Under the pieces are notes generated by a model, which was not told the origin of the DNA, ran no database searches, and saw nothing but the letters and a program-made list of their open reading frames with translations. The position numbers were made by a program, and so were the translations under genes. A DNA stretch of 64,000 nt from Hymenobacter nivis (GTDB lineage: Bacteria > Bacteroidota > Bacteroidia > Cytophagales > Hymenobacteraceae), in NCBI RefSeq assembly GCF_006439025.1, contig NZ_RCYZ01000014.1, positions 1 to 64,000 on the forward strand, in the 5' to 3' direction. This document shows, piece by piece, positions 43,626 to 52,302 of this stretch; the first letter of the stretch is position 1; every line of letters begins with the position of its first letter.

Positions 43626-44222
43626 TTAGACGTAGCGGGTGAGCATGACCTGCGCGGTATCAATCGCGCCGACGGGTTCGCCCAGGTACCGGGCGCTGAG
43701 CAAGTTGGGCACGCGCCAGCTGGCTTCAAAACTGACCATTGCCTGCACTTCCTCCTCACTCATGCCGTCTTCCCGCATTTCATCAAGTTCCTCCTCGCCA
43801 AAGATTTCCTCGGCTAGAATCTCCTGCTCTTCGGGCAGCAACTCCCCCGCGTCGTGGTAGATTTCGCCATCCGCGCCATCCTTCATGCGGATTTTGTGCC
43901 CGTCTTCCAGGACTGCGTACCCAAACAGCCCGACCGTGCTGTTCTCGATGAGCGCCGCAATCTCCTTGCCGGGGAAGGTCTGGGTGAATAGCTGCTCGGT
44001 TTCACTTTGTCCCTCCCCGAAGAAGTGGAACGCCAGGTCTGGGTGTACCAGTAGTAAATTGCCCTGGTAAAAGCCAGCAAACAAGGTTTTTGGCTTGTTG
44101 GAGTCGTGCAGGGGCACTTCCTCTACGGGTTTGTAATGACCCAAGCCCAGGCTAGTAAGTAGGGCGTCCAAGTCATTGGACTCCGGTGCTTTTACGAAGA
44201 CGTAATACTTATTCCAAGCCAT
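43626..44222 (-). CDS. Unrecognised acidic protein, 198 aa
   Basis: It starts MAWNKYYVFVKAPESNDLDA and has a strongly acidic C-terminal half (LLPEEQEILAEEIFGEEELD, EDGMSEEEVQAM). Segments such as KTLFAGFYQGNLLLVHPDLA and ENSTVGLFGYAVLEDGHKIR look like alternating strands. No signal, membrane helix or named domain was recognised. Single-domain acidic proteins of this type are frequent in bacterial immunity arrays; this is only a resemblance. It lies within the minus-strand series, 39 bp after the two-helix membrane protein gene. Confidence 0.68.
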   Translation of the reverse strand: MAWNKYYVFVKAPESNDLDALLTSLGLGHYKPVEEVPLHDSNKPKTLFAGFYQGNLLLVHPDLAFHFFGEGQSETEQLFTQTFPGKEIAALIENSTVGLFGYAVLEDGHKIRMKDGADGEIYHDAGELLPEEQEILAEEIFGEEELDEMREDGMSEEEVQAMVSFEASWRVPNLLSARYLGEPVGAIDTAQVMLTRYV

Positions 44223-44261
44223 AACGGGGAAGATAATGGAAGAAAAGAATGGTGTTGCTTA

Positions 44262-44867
44262 TCAAGCCGGCTGGGCATCGGTTGGGTAATACACTGCCAC
44301 TGCCTGGGCAAAGGAACGGTTCTCGCGTTCGTACGGTAGGGTTAGTTTGGTTTTGAACGCAGGCACGGCAACTTCCCCGTACCAGCCAGGAAGAAGGGGT
44401 AGGTGCGCCGCTAACTGCTCAGTAAAAGTGTGCCAGCCAGCGGTTTCCTCCGTAATGGTTAACGAGTTATTCTCCGGGCAGAATATGTCCAGGCATAGTT
44501 CGTCCGTAGCATACAGGTCACGTTTATAGGCAAATACTGCCCGCAAGTCGTCCCACGCAATCTTTAGGTAGCCCGTAGCTGCCGGTGCGCTAAAGCCACC
44601 GGCAAAGTAGGTAAAATCACCGGGGTCCGTTTGCATAGCCGCAAACTCACGGGTGAGGTGCGCCCGGTAAGCTGGGGTGCTGTAAAGCAGCCGCTTCTTT
44701 TTAGAGTCGGGCAACAGATAAGTAGTTATCACGGTGCCCAGCCCAAAAAAGGCGAGCCCGGACCATTGTTTAGTCCAGAGGCACAGCGCGACAAACCCCC
44801 AGTTAATGAGTAGGAGCGCAATGAGCCGGGGTCGGCTTTTATAAACCACTTGCTTTTTTCTGAACAT
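44262..44867 (-). CDS. Unrecognised protein with two N-terminal membrane helices, 201 aa
   Basis: From the ATG at 44867 (MFRKKQVVYKSRPR) two adjoining hydrophobic stretches (LIALLLINWGFVALCL and GLAFFGLGTVITTYLL) anchor the N terminus. The remaining ~140 residues form a soluble domain (GYLKIAWDDLRAVFAYKRDL, DELCLDIFCPENNSLTITEE) reminiscent of YcxB-like C-terminal domains, where a strand pair follows two helices. The resemblance is weak. The start codon is 16 bp after the stop of the DUF2071 gene. An upstream start at 44900 would overlap that gene and is not preferred. Confidence 0.65.
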   Translation of the reverse strand: MFRKKQVVYKSRPRLIALLLINWGFVALCLWTKQWSGLAFFGLGTVITTYLLPDSKKKRLLYSTPAYRAHLTREFAAMQTDPGDFTYFAGGFSAPAATGYLKIAWDDLRAVFAYKRDLYATDELCLDIFCPENNSLTITEETAGWHTFTEQLAAHLPLLPGWYGEVAVPAFKTKLTLPYERENRSFAQAVAVYYPTDAQPA

Positions 44868-44883
44868 AGGCGCGTGACCCCAG

Positions 44884-45618
44884 CTAGCCGCAGCACGCAT
44901 TCGCTACGTGCGGTTTTGCTCGCAGGCTGTGCCACTCGTGTTCGATGTTGGTCATCAACAACGCATTGTCAAAATGGATGGAGCTTGCTGGGAATCGCGT
45001 GACATCTTCAAAGAAGCTCGACTCCACATGCTGCACGTCTAGTGGGCGGACCCGCCACTGGTAGGCGTGCAGCCGCAGTCCGTCATAGCCGTGCGCGCTA
45101 GGGGAGTAGCCCACCGCGCCCTGCTCAAAGAAGGCGGAGGCAGCCGTAAGCGAGGGAAAGATGGAGTTCGAGGGATAGGTTTTTGCTTCTTGCGCCTCCA
45201 CTCGGATGGTCGTATTGTCCGAACTCGTAAAGCTAAGGTGGTAGTTACCTGCCGCTTCTCGCACCTGAAACGTAGCCAAATGGTGCTTGCCTGGAAACAA
45301 GCGCCCTCCGGCAAGTGCGTTCAAGCGCAGCGACGTGTCGCGCCGCGGGATGTATACCCCCTGCTGGAGTTGTCCGGCTTCTTCCCATTCTACTGCAATG
45401 CGGTGGGCACCATTCTCGGAGGTGATGCCCAGCCAGTTGGGTAAGCCTTTGGGTTTGACCTGGCGTAGTCGGATGAGGCAAATGCCGACAATCGCTTTTC
45501 CTTGGTAAAGCTGCGGCTGAAAGGGAGCGGGCAGCAGCCGGCGCACCACGGCGGGGTCCGCCGTAAAATTGACCAGCATACGCCGGTCAATGTAGCCGTG
45601 GAGGGTAGGGAGCTTCAT
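44884..45618 (-). CDS. DUF2071 family protein, 244 aa
   Basis: The sequence matches the DUF2071/YqjF pattern: VNFTADPAVVRRLLPAPFQP near the start (decarboxylase-like fold), IVGICLIRLRQVKPKGLP, AHRIAVEWEEAG, RLFPGKHHLATFQVRE, and VEAQEAKTYPSNSIFPSL. The biochemical role of the family is not known to me. Length and start are normal. It stands in the minus-strand series between the DUF4272 lipoprotein and the two-helix membrane protein, with a 140 bp gap upstream that could hold an internal promoter. Confidence 0.82.
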   Translation of the reverse strand: MKLPTLHGYIDRRMLVNFTADPAVVRRLLPAPFQPQLYQGKAIVGICLIRLRQVKPKGLPNWLGITSENGAHRIAVEWEEAGQLQQGVYIPRRDTSLRLNALAGGRLFPGKHHLATFQVREAAGNYHLSFTSSDNTTIRVEAQEAKTYPSNSIFPSLTAASAFFEQGAVGYSPSAHGYDGLRLHAYQWRVRPLDVQHVESSFFEDVTRFPASSIHFDNALLMTNIEHEWHSLRAKPHVANACCG

Positions 45619-45758
45619 GGGCGATTGGGGGAGAGAGAAGAAGACACCCCCTTGTTCGAAGGCTGCCGCTGGATAGGCGGTAGGGGACAGGAAATATTTT
45701 GCTGCCAGCCTTGAGCTTCTCGTGGCTTACGCAACTGCGCGTAGGGAGTAGCTCGCTG

Positions 45759-46517
45759 TTACGTGTCCGTGGACACATCGTCCCACTCCTGGTCACCATA
45801 CTGCATCAGCCAATTCAGCGCGTGGTGGCGCTCGACCACGGCATCACTGCTGAGTCCCCCCGGTGCCGGTTGCTTTTTCAGACGGGCTTCCGTGCACGCC
45901 CAATCGAGGCGCAGGATGAGGTCCGCCTGGTCGAGTATTTCCTTTTTGCTGCGCAGCTTGGCACGCGCTCGGAACTGTGCCTCCGACAAATCGTGGATAA
46001 TTTTCACATCAGACGCTACCTCGCACATGCGGTCGGGATAGGCGAGGGCGGGCACGTACCCCACCGCCCACAGCAGTACGTGCAGCCCCTCGTAGCGCCA
46101 GTTGGCATCGGCTTGCTGCTGCTCGGTGGGGTGCGGCGCGGTGACGTAGGCGCGCTCATTAGGGGTAAGCTTGGGCGAGATGTGATAAGCTCTATCAATC
46201 TCCGCTAGTTGCGTCAGGGACATTCCCTCACTTTTCAAGCCGATGAAGCACAGGGCGAGCGCCCGGTCCACCACCTCGTCCTGGGTGCGCAGGGTCGCTT
46301 CGGCTTCCGAGTCCGTAAGCATCGCCGTGGGGTTCTTATAGTAGGGCACCCCGTGGGCTTTACAGTACGCCTCTGACTGCGCCCGCCGCGCCTGCTGGTC
46401 CTTGGTGGCGACGACGTGCTCGACGGGCACCCCCACTCGTGTCGGCGAGTCTGCGGGCTGCTGCCCTTGGCACGAAAGGAGGGGTAGTAAGGCGAGGAAG
46501 ACGTAGCGTTTCATCAT
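45759..46517 (-). CDS. DUF4272 lipoprotein, 252 aa
   Basis: A short signal, MMKRYVFLALLPLLSC, ends in a lipobox, so the protein is likely exported and lipid anchored, which is unusual because most DUF4272 proteins are cytosolic. The DUF4272 core is complete: RTQDEVVDRALALCFIGLKS, NWRYEGLHVLLWAVGYVPAL, KEILDQADLILRLDWACTEA, RLKKQPAPGG and VVERHHALNWLMQYGDQEWD, ending DVSTDT. The function of the family is unknown; it recurs in immunity and toxin neighbourhoods. It stands alone between the genes at 44884 and 46555 on the same strand. Confidence 0.82.
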   Translation of the reverse strand: MMKRYVFLALLPLLSCQGQQPADSPTRVGVPVEHVVATKDQQARRAQSEAYCKAHGVPYYKNPTAMLTDSEAEATLRTQDEVVDRALALCFIGLKSEGMSLTQLAEIDRAYHISPKLTPNERAYVTAPHPTEQQQADANWRYEGLHVLLWAVGYVPALAYPDRMCEVASDVKIIHDLSEAQFRARAKLRSKKEILDQADLILRLDWACTEARLKKQPAPGGLSSDAVVERHHALNWLMQYGDQEWDDVSTDT

Positions 46518-46554
46518 ATGGAAACGCTAAGATGGCATGCGTCCGACGTTGTTT

Positions 46555-47115
46555 CTAAGGTGAGTCTTGCTCCTCGTGCTCCCACCAGGTGGTGCTATAG
46601 ATTTTCTTTAAATGGGCACGCCGCGCCAGGGCACGGGCAATAGCGTCGAAGTCCGCAAAGTCGCACAAGCCTACCTTGAATTTGTGGAAGGACTGGTTGG
46701 TGAAATCACCGTCTTCTTGGTAAAGCGAGTGAATCATATCCGGCACCGGGTCAGCGAAAGTGAGTACGCAGATATGCTTATGCCCATGCTCCACCTGGTC
46801 CAGTGGGAGCCAGCCTTCCCAGATGCTATACGTGAGTTCGCACGCTGCACGCACGAACTGTGCGGGGTCATTGTAATTGAACAGGCAGTCGTATTTCTTC
46901 GGTACGGCGAGGTCCGCGTAGGCGTATAGGGTGAACAGTGCCACTTGGTTCGCCTGCCGGACCCAGCCTATAAACTGCTGGTAAGCCGCCGTTGCCTCTT
47001 TGCCGCGGTTGCGCCGCACGCATTCGGTTTGAATAAAGCGAATGGCACGGTCGGTGAGCAGCTCATCCGCAAGCAGAAACCTGCTGGTCGGTGGGCATTG
47101 TGCTTCGGTCTGCAT
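46555..47115 (-). CDS. Unrecognised cytosolic protein, 186 aa
   Basis: It begins MQTEAQCPPTSRFLLADELL and contains AIRFIQTECVRRNRGKEATA, LFNYNDPAQFVRAACELTYS and a KKIYSTTWWEHEEQD tail. No signal, helix anchor or known domain. The composition is mixed helical and acidic. It lies 37 bp upstream of the DUF4272 gene and 18 bp after the gene at 47134. I find no functional clue other than its place in the series of small unknown genes. Confidence 0.62.
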   Translation of the reverse strand: MQTEAQCPPTSRFLLADELLTDRAIRFIQTECVRRNRGKEATAAYQQFIGWVRQANQVALFTLYAYADLAVPKKYDCLFNYNDPAQFVRAACELTYSIWEGWLPLDQVEHGHKHICVLTFADPVPDMIHSLYQEDGDFTNQSFHKFKVGLCDFADFDAIARALARRAHLKKIYSTTWWEHEEQDSP

Positions 47116-47133
47116 GGGTAGAGAAGGGGAGTA

Positions 47134-47514
47134 TCAGGAGTCGTTACTTCTTGTAGTAGTAAGTAGCTCCCCCATTGTAAGACACGCGTTTTTGGTGTTC
47201 AGCCCCCACTGCACTAAGTCTCCATGCCCAGATGCGCGCCATGCCTCGTAGTTGCGCACGAGTTCCAAATCCGTTTCCAGTTCCTGCATCCAGTACGCAC
47301 GAAGCTCGGGCGAAGTCAGTTGAAGGTTACGTGCCTGAATACGGTTGCCCAGTGCCAGGTCGTCGCAAGGAGGGGCGGGACGTAGCCACAACCAACGCTA
47401 AAATTTTGACGCCGAGTTGTTCAAGTAACTGCGGTATAGGTCCTCAAGATGTGGGGGAGGGTACAAAATGGAGCGTGATGGTTTTGCATTTGCCCGCGAA
47501 ACCGGCAAATGCAT
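47134..47514 (-). pseudogene. Possible small gene with an in-frame TAG at codon 39
   Basis: The ATG at 47514 begins a frame with MHLPVSRANAKPSRS and PPPHLEDLYRSYLNNSASKF, then TAG at 47398-47400, then RWLWLRPAPPCDDLALGN and a helical acidic tail (YWMQELETDLELVRNYEAWR) to TGA at 47134. The part after the TAG has no good start codon apart from a TTG, so a continuous ancestral gene is the better reading. The first ~15 residues are uncertain. The gene is the first of the minus-strand series, about 100 bp from tRNA-Glu. No family recognised. Confidence 0.45.
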
Positions 47515-47587
47515 TGTAACCCAAATCCCTATTTTTTGTAACCCAAAAACAAAGCAGTGATGTTTTAACTGCTTGATAGACAAAGAG

Positions 47588-47612
47588 AAAGCCACCCTTT
47601 AGAGGTGGCTTT
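47588..47612 (-). terminator. Hairpin terminator after tRNA-Glu
   Basis: Arms aaagccacc (47588-47596) and ggtggcttt (47604-47612) enclose a 7-nt loop, 5 bp beyond the 3' end of tRNA-Glu on the minus strand. It is a probable terminator for the tRNA transcript and separates it from the small-gene series. Confidence 0.75.
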
Positions 47613-47616
47613 CTTG

Positions 47617-47688
47617 TAGTCCGTAGGGGAATCGAACCCCTGTTGGTAGAATGAAAATCTACTGTCCTAACCCCTAGACGAACGGACC
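47617..47688 (-). tRNA. tRNA-Glu (anticodon TTC)
   Basis: The minus strand folds into a cloverleaf of 72 nt: the acceptor stem GGTCCGT pairs with ACGGACT (first pair G-U), and the D-arm contains GTCTAGGGGTTAGGAC. The anticodon stem GTAGA/TCTAC holds the loop TTTTCAT (anticodon TTC), and the T-arm is GGGGTTCGATTCCCC. CCA is not encoded. It is preceded by a clear Bacteroidota promoter and followed by a hairpin. tRNA genes are favoured insertion points for islands; the small-gene series begins about 100 bp past its 3' end. Confidence 0.93.
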
Positions 47689-47708
47689 GTTTTTCCGTTT
47701 TGGTGATG

Positions 47709-47738
47709 CAAAGGTAAGGGCTTCATTTTGCTAGGCAA
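47709..47738 (-). promoter_or_regulatory. Promoter of tRNA-Glu (TTG-N19-TAnnTTTG)
   Basis: On the minus strand TTG (47736-47738) is followed after 19 nt by TACCTTTG (47709-47716), an exact match to the Bacteroidota -7 consensus. The expected start of transcription is about 15 nt before the mature tRNA. Confidence 0.8.
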
Positions 47739-47953
47739 GGGGCGGGCCCAAAAAAAATGCCGGCTGAGACGTAACTGGCTTGTTTTTCAGGCTGAAAAAT
47801 TACGCGGTTGGGGCTAAAGTGGGGGCGGAATGGCCGCCGGGGCCCTGGTTTCGTAAAAGTAAGGAGCCGGGCGCAGGCTTCCTGCTATCTTCGCCCCGCG
47901 TTTTACCAAGCCGCCGAAGGGGCGGCTTGCCACCTTTTTTTTTCTTGCTACCA

Positions 47954-48961
<1,008 letters not shown>

Positions 48962-48985
48962 CCTTCGGCGCCGTTGTAATTGGGG

Positions 48986-49021
48986 CCGCCCGCTTCCTTT
49001 GGGGGAGCGGGCGGTTTTTTT
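48986..49021 (+). terminator. Rho-independent terminator of gap
   Basis: A GC-rich stem (ccgcccgcttcc paired with ggagcgggcgg) with a short loop is followed by seven T residues, 25 bp after the gap stop codon. It is the clearest intrinsic terminator in the window. Confidence 0.93.
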
Positions 49022-49058
49022 GTCGCGTGGGGCCCCCGGCCCCGCTTGGTTTGCTTGC

Positions 49059-49934
49059 ATGTCCAACACCTGTTTTATCCTGAACCCCACCGCGGGGCCC
49101 AACCGCCGCCGCGACGTGCCCGCGCTCATCGCCCGGCACTTTGGAGGCGCCAACCCGGCTGCGGAGTACGTGGTGCGGCACACCGAGGGCCCCGGCCACG
49201 CCGTGGAGCTGGCCCGCGCTGCGGCCGCTGAGGGCTTTGCCGTGGTGGCGGCCGTGGGCGGCGACGGCACCGTGAACGAGGTGGGCCGCGGCCTGCTGGG
49301 CACGGCCGCCGCGCTGGGCATCGTGCCCCAGGGCTCGGGCAACGGCCTGGCCCGCCACCTAAAAGTGCCCCTGAGCCTGGCCGGGGCCCTGCGCCGGCTG
49401 GCCGCGCCCACGCGCAGCCGCATCGACGTGGGGCGCATCAACGGCCACGCGTTTTTTTGCACGGCGGGGCTGGGCTTCGATGCCCACGTAGCCCAGCACT
49501 TTGCCCGGGCCGGCTCGCGCGGCCTGAGCACCTACCTGCGCGTGACGCTGCGCGAGTACCGCCGCTACCGGCCCGTGCCCGTGGAGGTGGAACTAAACGG
49601 CCAGCGCCGGGCCACTGATTGCTACGTGCTGGCCTTCGCCAACGCCTCGCAGTACGGCAACGACGTGTACATCGCGCCGCGCGCCGACCTGCGCGACGGC
49701 CTGCTCGACGTGTGCCTCATCGACGCCCTGCCCGTGGTGCGCGCCTTCCGCGTGAGCTTGGCCATGGCAATGGGCAACCTGCCCGAAACCCGCGCCGCCG
49801 AGTATTTCCAAGCCGCCCAGGCGCACGTGCGGGCCGCCGCCCCGCTGGGCTTCCACGTCGACGGCGATTACCTGGGCCACGCCACCGATTTCACCGTAGA
49901 GCTGCTGCCACTGGCGCTGGCCGTGGCCGTGTAG
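49059..49934 (+). CDS. Diacylglycerol kinase / YegS-type lipid kinase, 291 aa
   Basis: The catalytic N-terminal domain shows CFILNPTAGPNRRRDVPA and the diagnostic GGDGTVNEVGRGL motif. The C-terminal domain has LGIVPQGSGNGLARHLKVPL, FCTAGLGFDAHVA and a closing GFHVDGDYLG. Members phosphorylate diacylglycerol or related lipids (or sphingoid bases in Bacteroidota, which make sphingolipids) using ATP at the inner membrane face. The ATG at 49059 fits the family start. It follows the gap terminator and is 45 bp before the SUI1 gene. Confidence 0.9.
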   Translation: MSNTCFILNPTAGPNRRRDVPALIARHFGGANPAAEYVVRHTEGPGHAVELARAAAAEGFAVVAAVGGDGTVNEVGRGLLGTAAALGIVPQGSGNGLARHLKVPLSLAGALRRLAAPTRSRIDVGRINGHAFFCTAGLGFDAHVAQHFARAGSRGLSTYLRVTLREYRRYRPVPVEVELNGQRRATDCYVLAFANASQYGNDVYIAPRADLRDGLLDVCLIDALPVVRAFRVSLAMAMGNLPETRAAEYFQAAQAHVRAAAPLGFHVDGDYLGHATDFTVELLPLALAVAV

Positions 49935-49979
49935 GGGCCCCGGCGGCACTTCGAAAATGTTGATTATAAGTTCTTTGCC

Positions 49980-50321
49980 ATGAAAAAAGATAACCGCGCC
50001 GGGGTGGTGTACTCCACCAATCCCGACTTCTCGTACCAGTCGGCCGACCAGGATGCTACGGCCGCCACGTTGCCGCCCCAGCAGCAGCAGCTGCGCGTGC
50101 AGCTCGACAAAAAGCAGCGCGGCGGCAAGCAGGTCACACTCGTCACCGGTTTTGTGGGGACAGATGAGGACTTGCAGGCGCTGGCCAAGCTTTTGAAAAC
50201 CAAGTGCGGCGGCGGTGGTAGCGCCAAAGACGGCGAAATTCTGGTGCAAGGCGACTTTCGCGAAAAAATCCTGGCCCTGCTGGTACAAGCCGGCTACAAA
50301 GCCAAGAAAATCGGTGGCTGA
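49980..50321 (+). CDS. SUI1/YciH-family translation initiation factor-like protein, 113 aa
   Basis: The C-terminal ~70 residues form the SUI1 domain: LRVQLDKKQRGGKQVTLVTG, LQALAKLLKTKCGGGGSAKD and GEILVQGDFREKILALLVQA, ending GYKAKKIGG. In eukaryotes and archaea SUI1 (eIF1) controls start-codon selection; the bacterial YciH homologue can affect initiation fidelity. The N-terminal 35 residues are variable. The stop codon overlaps the GTG start of the next gene, implying translational coupling. Confidence 0.93.
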   Translation: MKKDNRAGVVYSTNPDFSYQSADQDATAATLPPQQQQLRVQLDKKQRGGKQVTLVTGFVGTDEDLQALAKLLKTKCGGGGSAKDGEILVQGDFREKILALLVQAGYKAKKIGG

Positions 50322-50853
50322 GGCCCAACCGGAACCGACCCAACCGGCGCCAGGGGCCCCCGCGCCGCTGGGGCCCCTGGGCGGCCGCCCGCGCCTGGCC
50401 GGGCGCGCCGAGTTGCTGCTGGCGCTGCTGCCCACGGTCACCGTGCTGCTGCTGCTCTGGCTGCTCAAGCTGCTGAGCAACCAGCAGCTGCTGTTCGCCT
50501 CGCTGGCGTCCAGCGCGTTTCTCATTTACCTCGACCCCGGCCACCGCACCAACAGCGTACGTACGCTGGCCGTCAGCCAGCTGGGGGCGGCGGTGCTAGG
50601 CACAGCGCTGCACGCGTGGCTGGGGCCCGGCTACGGGGCCGCGGCGGGGGGCCTGGTGCTCACCATTGCGCTGATGGTGGCCACCGACGCCATGCACCCG
50701 CCGGCGGTGGCCACGGCGCTCAACTTCGCGTTTCGGGCCGGCACGGGCGAGGGCAACTTGCTGCTGTTTGGGCTGGCTGTGGGCCTGGTAGCGGTGCTGG
50801 TGCTGCTCCAGCGCGGCTCGGCGTGGCTGCTGGCGCGGGTGGTGCGGCCGTAG
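50314..50853 (+). CDS. HPP-family integral membrane protein, 179 aa
   Basis: After a Pro/Ala-rich cytosolic start come about four to five membrane helices carrying the family marks SNQQLLFASLASSAFLIYLD and TDAMHPPAVATALNFAF (HPP motif). HPP proteins have been linked to nitrite transport in plants and cyanobacteria; the bacterial role is uncertain. The start GTG at 50314 lies inside the last codons of the SUI1 gene (gtggctga), a typical overlap; the longer frame from 50215 is the shadow of SUI1. Confidence 0.85.
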   Translation: MAEAQPEPTQPAPGAPAPLGPLGGRPRLAGRAELLLALLPTVTVLLLLWLLKLLSNQQLLFASLASSAFLIYLDPGHRTNSVRTLAVSQLGAAVLGTALHAWLGPGYGAAAGGLVLTIALMVATDAMHPPAVATALNFAFRAGTGEGNLLLFGLAVGLVAVLVLLQRGSAWLLARVVRP

Positions 50854-50920
50854 GCGGCCGGCGCGGCGCGTGGGGCCCCGGGTGGCCGTTCTTAATTTTT
50901 CACACTTTTTTAAGTTTCCC

Positions 50921-51334
50921 GTGCTGATACCTCCCGGAGACGCTACCCTGTTTGGCCAGGCCGAGGCCCACGTCATCGGCGCCGTGCAGTGGCTGAAGCT
51001 GGGCGTGGAGCTGGTGGGGGCCCTGATTATTGCGCTCGGCATTGCTGTGGCGGGGCGGCTGCTGGTGCGGGCGCTGTGGGCGCGGCGCACGGCCGATTTT
51101 ACGGCTATTCGGCTCACCCTCTCGCGCTACCTGGCCCTGGCGCTCGAATTCCAGCTCGGGGCCGACATCCTCTCCACGTCCATCGCCCCCAGCTGGGACC
51201 AGATTGGCCGGCTCGGGGCCATCGCCGTCATCCGCACGGCCCTGAACTTCTTCTTATCCAAGGAAATGCAGGAGGAACGCCGCCAAACCAGCTCGGAAGA
51301 CGATACCGTGGCCCGCGCCAAAGACCAAGCCTAG
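50921..51334 (+). CDS. DUF1622 family membrane protein, about 137 aa
   Basis: The core WLKLGVELVGALIIALGIAV, IRLTLSRYLALALEFQLGAD and IAPSWDQIGRLGAIAVIRTA, LNFFLSKEM is the DUF1622 signature with three membrane helices. The function is unknown. The frame is open from 50870; I give the GTG at 50921 (LIPPGDATLFGQAEAH), which is uncertain. It converges on kdsB, 20 bp away, with a GGGGCCCCGCGGGGCCCC palindrome between them that could act as a bidirectional terminator stem. Confidence 0.83.
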   Translation: MLIPPGDATLFGQAEAHVIGAVQWLKLGVELVGALIIALGIAVAGRLLVRALWARRTADFTAIRLTLSRYLALALEFQLGADILSTSIAPSWDQIGRLGAIAVIRTALNFFLSKEMQEERRQTSSEDDTVARAKDQA

Positions 51335-51354
51335 CCCGGGGCCCCGCGGGGCCC

Positions 51355-52110
51355 CTAGCCGCCGGCCGCCAGCCGCTGCCGGGCGCGGGCCACATCCTCG
51401 GGTGTATCGATGCCGAAGGCGTCCAGCTCGGTTTCGGCGCAGCGGATGGCGTAGCCAGCTTCCAGCCAGCGCAGTTGCTCCAGGCTTTCGGCCGCTTCGA
51501 GTGCCGATACGGGCAGCTGGGTGAGGTGGGCCAGCACGGCGGGCCGGTAGGCGTACAGGCCCAGGTGGCGCAGGTAGCGGTAGTGGGCCAGCCACTCGGC
51601 CGGCGCGCGCCCGCGCTGGTAGGGCAGGGGATGGCGGCTGAAGTACAGAGCTTCCCGGCGCTGGTTGAGCACCACTTTGGGCAAGTGCGGGCTGAACAAG
51701 TCCTCCTCGCTGCGCACGGGCGTCACCAGCGTAGCAATGTCGGGCGCGGTGGCTTCGTCGGCAAAAAAATTGACCAGCGCATTGATTTGGGCCGGGTGCA
51801 CAAACGGCTCGTCGCCTTGAATGTTGACGATGGCACGCACCTCGGGCGGGCTGCCCAGCTGCTGGAATGCTTCGTACAGGCGGTCGGTGCCGCTGGGGTG
51901 GTCGGGCCGGGTGAGCACGGCCTCGCCCCCAAAACTGCGCACGTGGTCCAGAATCCGGGCATCGTCGGTGGCCACCACCACGCGGTCGAGGCGGGCCTGG
52001 CGGGCCTGGCGCACCACGCGCTCGATCATGCTGAGGCCCCCGAGGTCGACGAGCGGCTTGCCGGGCAGGCGGGTGGAAGCGTAGCGGGCGGGGATGAGGC
52101 CGAGAACCAT
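51355..52110 (-). CDS. kdsB: 3-deoxy-manno-octulosonate cytidylyltransferase, 251 aa
   Basis: KdsB activates Kdo with CTP to give CMP-Kdo for lipopolysaccharide core assembly in the cytosol. The sequence shows VLGLIPARYASTRLPGKPLV (nucleotide binding), RPDHPSGTDRLYEAFQ, VNIQGDEPFVHPAQINALV and the C-terminal LEQLRWLEAGYAIRCAETEL followed by FGIDTPEDV. Length and motif order are standard. The ATG at 52110 gives the canonical start; the frame open to 52479 is spurious. It indicates an organism that makes Kdo-containing LPS. Confidence 0.94.
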   Translation of the reverse strand: MVLGLIPARYASTRLPGKPLVDLGGLSMIERVVRQARQARLDRVVVATDDARILDHVRSFGGEAVLTRPDHPSGTDRLYEAFQQLGSPPEVRAIVNIQGDEPFVHPAQINALVNFFADEATAPDIATLVTPVRSEEDLFSPHLPKVVLNQRREALYFSRHPLPYQRGRAPAEWLAHYRYLRHLGLYAYRPAVLAHLTQLPVSALEAAESLEQLRWLEAGYAIRCAETELDAFGIDTPEDVARARQRLAAGG

Positions 52111-52302
52111 GCGGGGCGGGGAAAAGGCGGGCGATGAAGGGGCGGGCGGGCCAAAGAACGCACTTTTGGCCCGCGCCGGGGGCCCCCGCGCCCGGCCGGT
52201 GGGCGGGGGTAGGCGTATTCTTTTGTTATTTTGCCCACGCTGGCCCCGGTGCCGGCCCCCACGGCGGGGTTTGGCAGGACTTTCGCAACGCCGATTTTTT
52301 GT

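Noticed and set aside
47515..47595. Upstream extension of the small gene at 47134-47514 from a GTG at 47595
   Set aside because: It would start inside the terminator hairpin of tRNA-Glu, so that start is unlikely.
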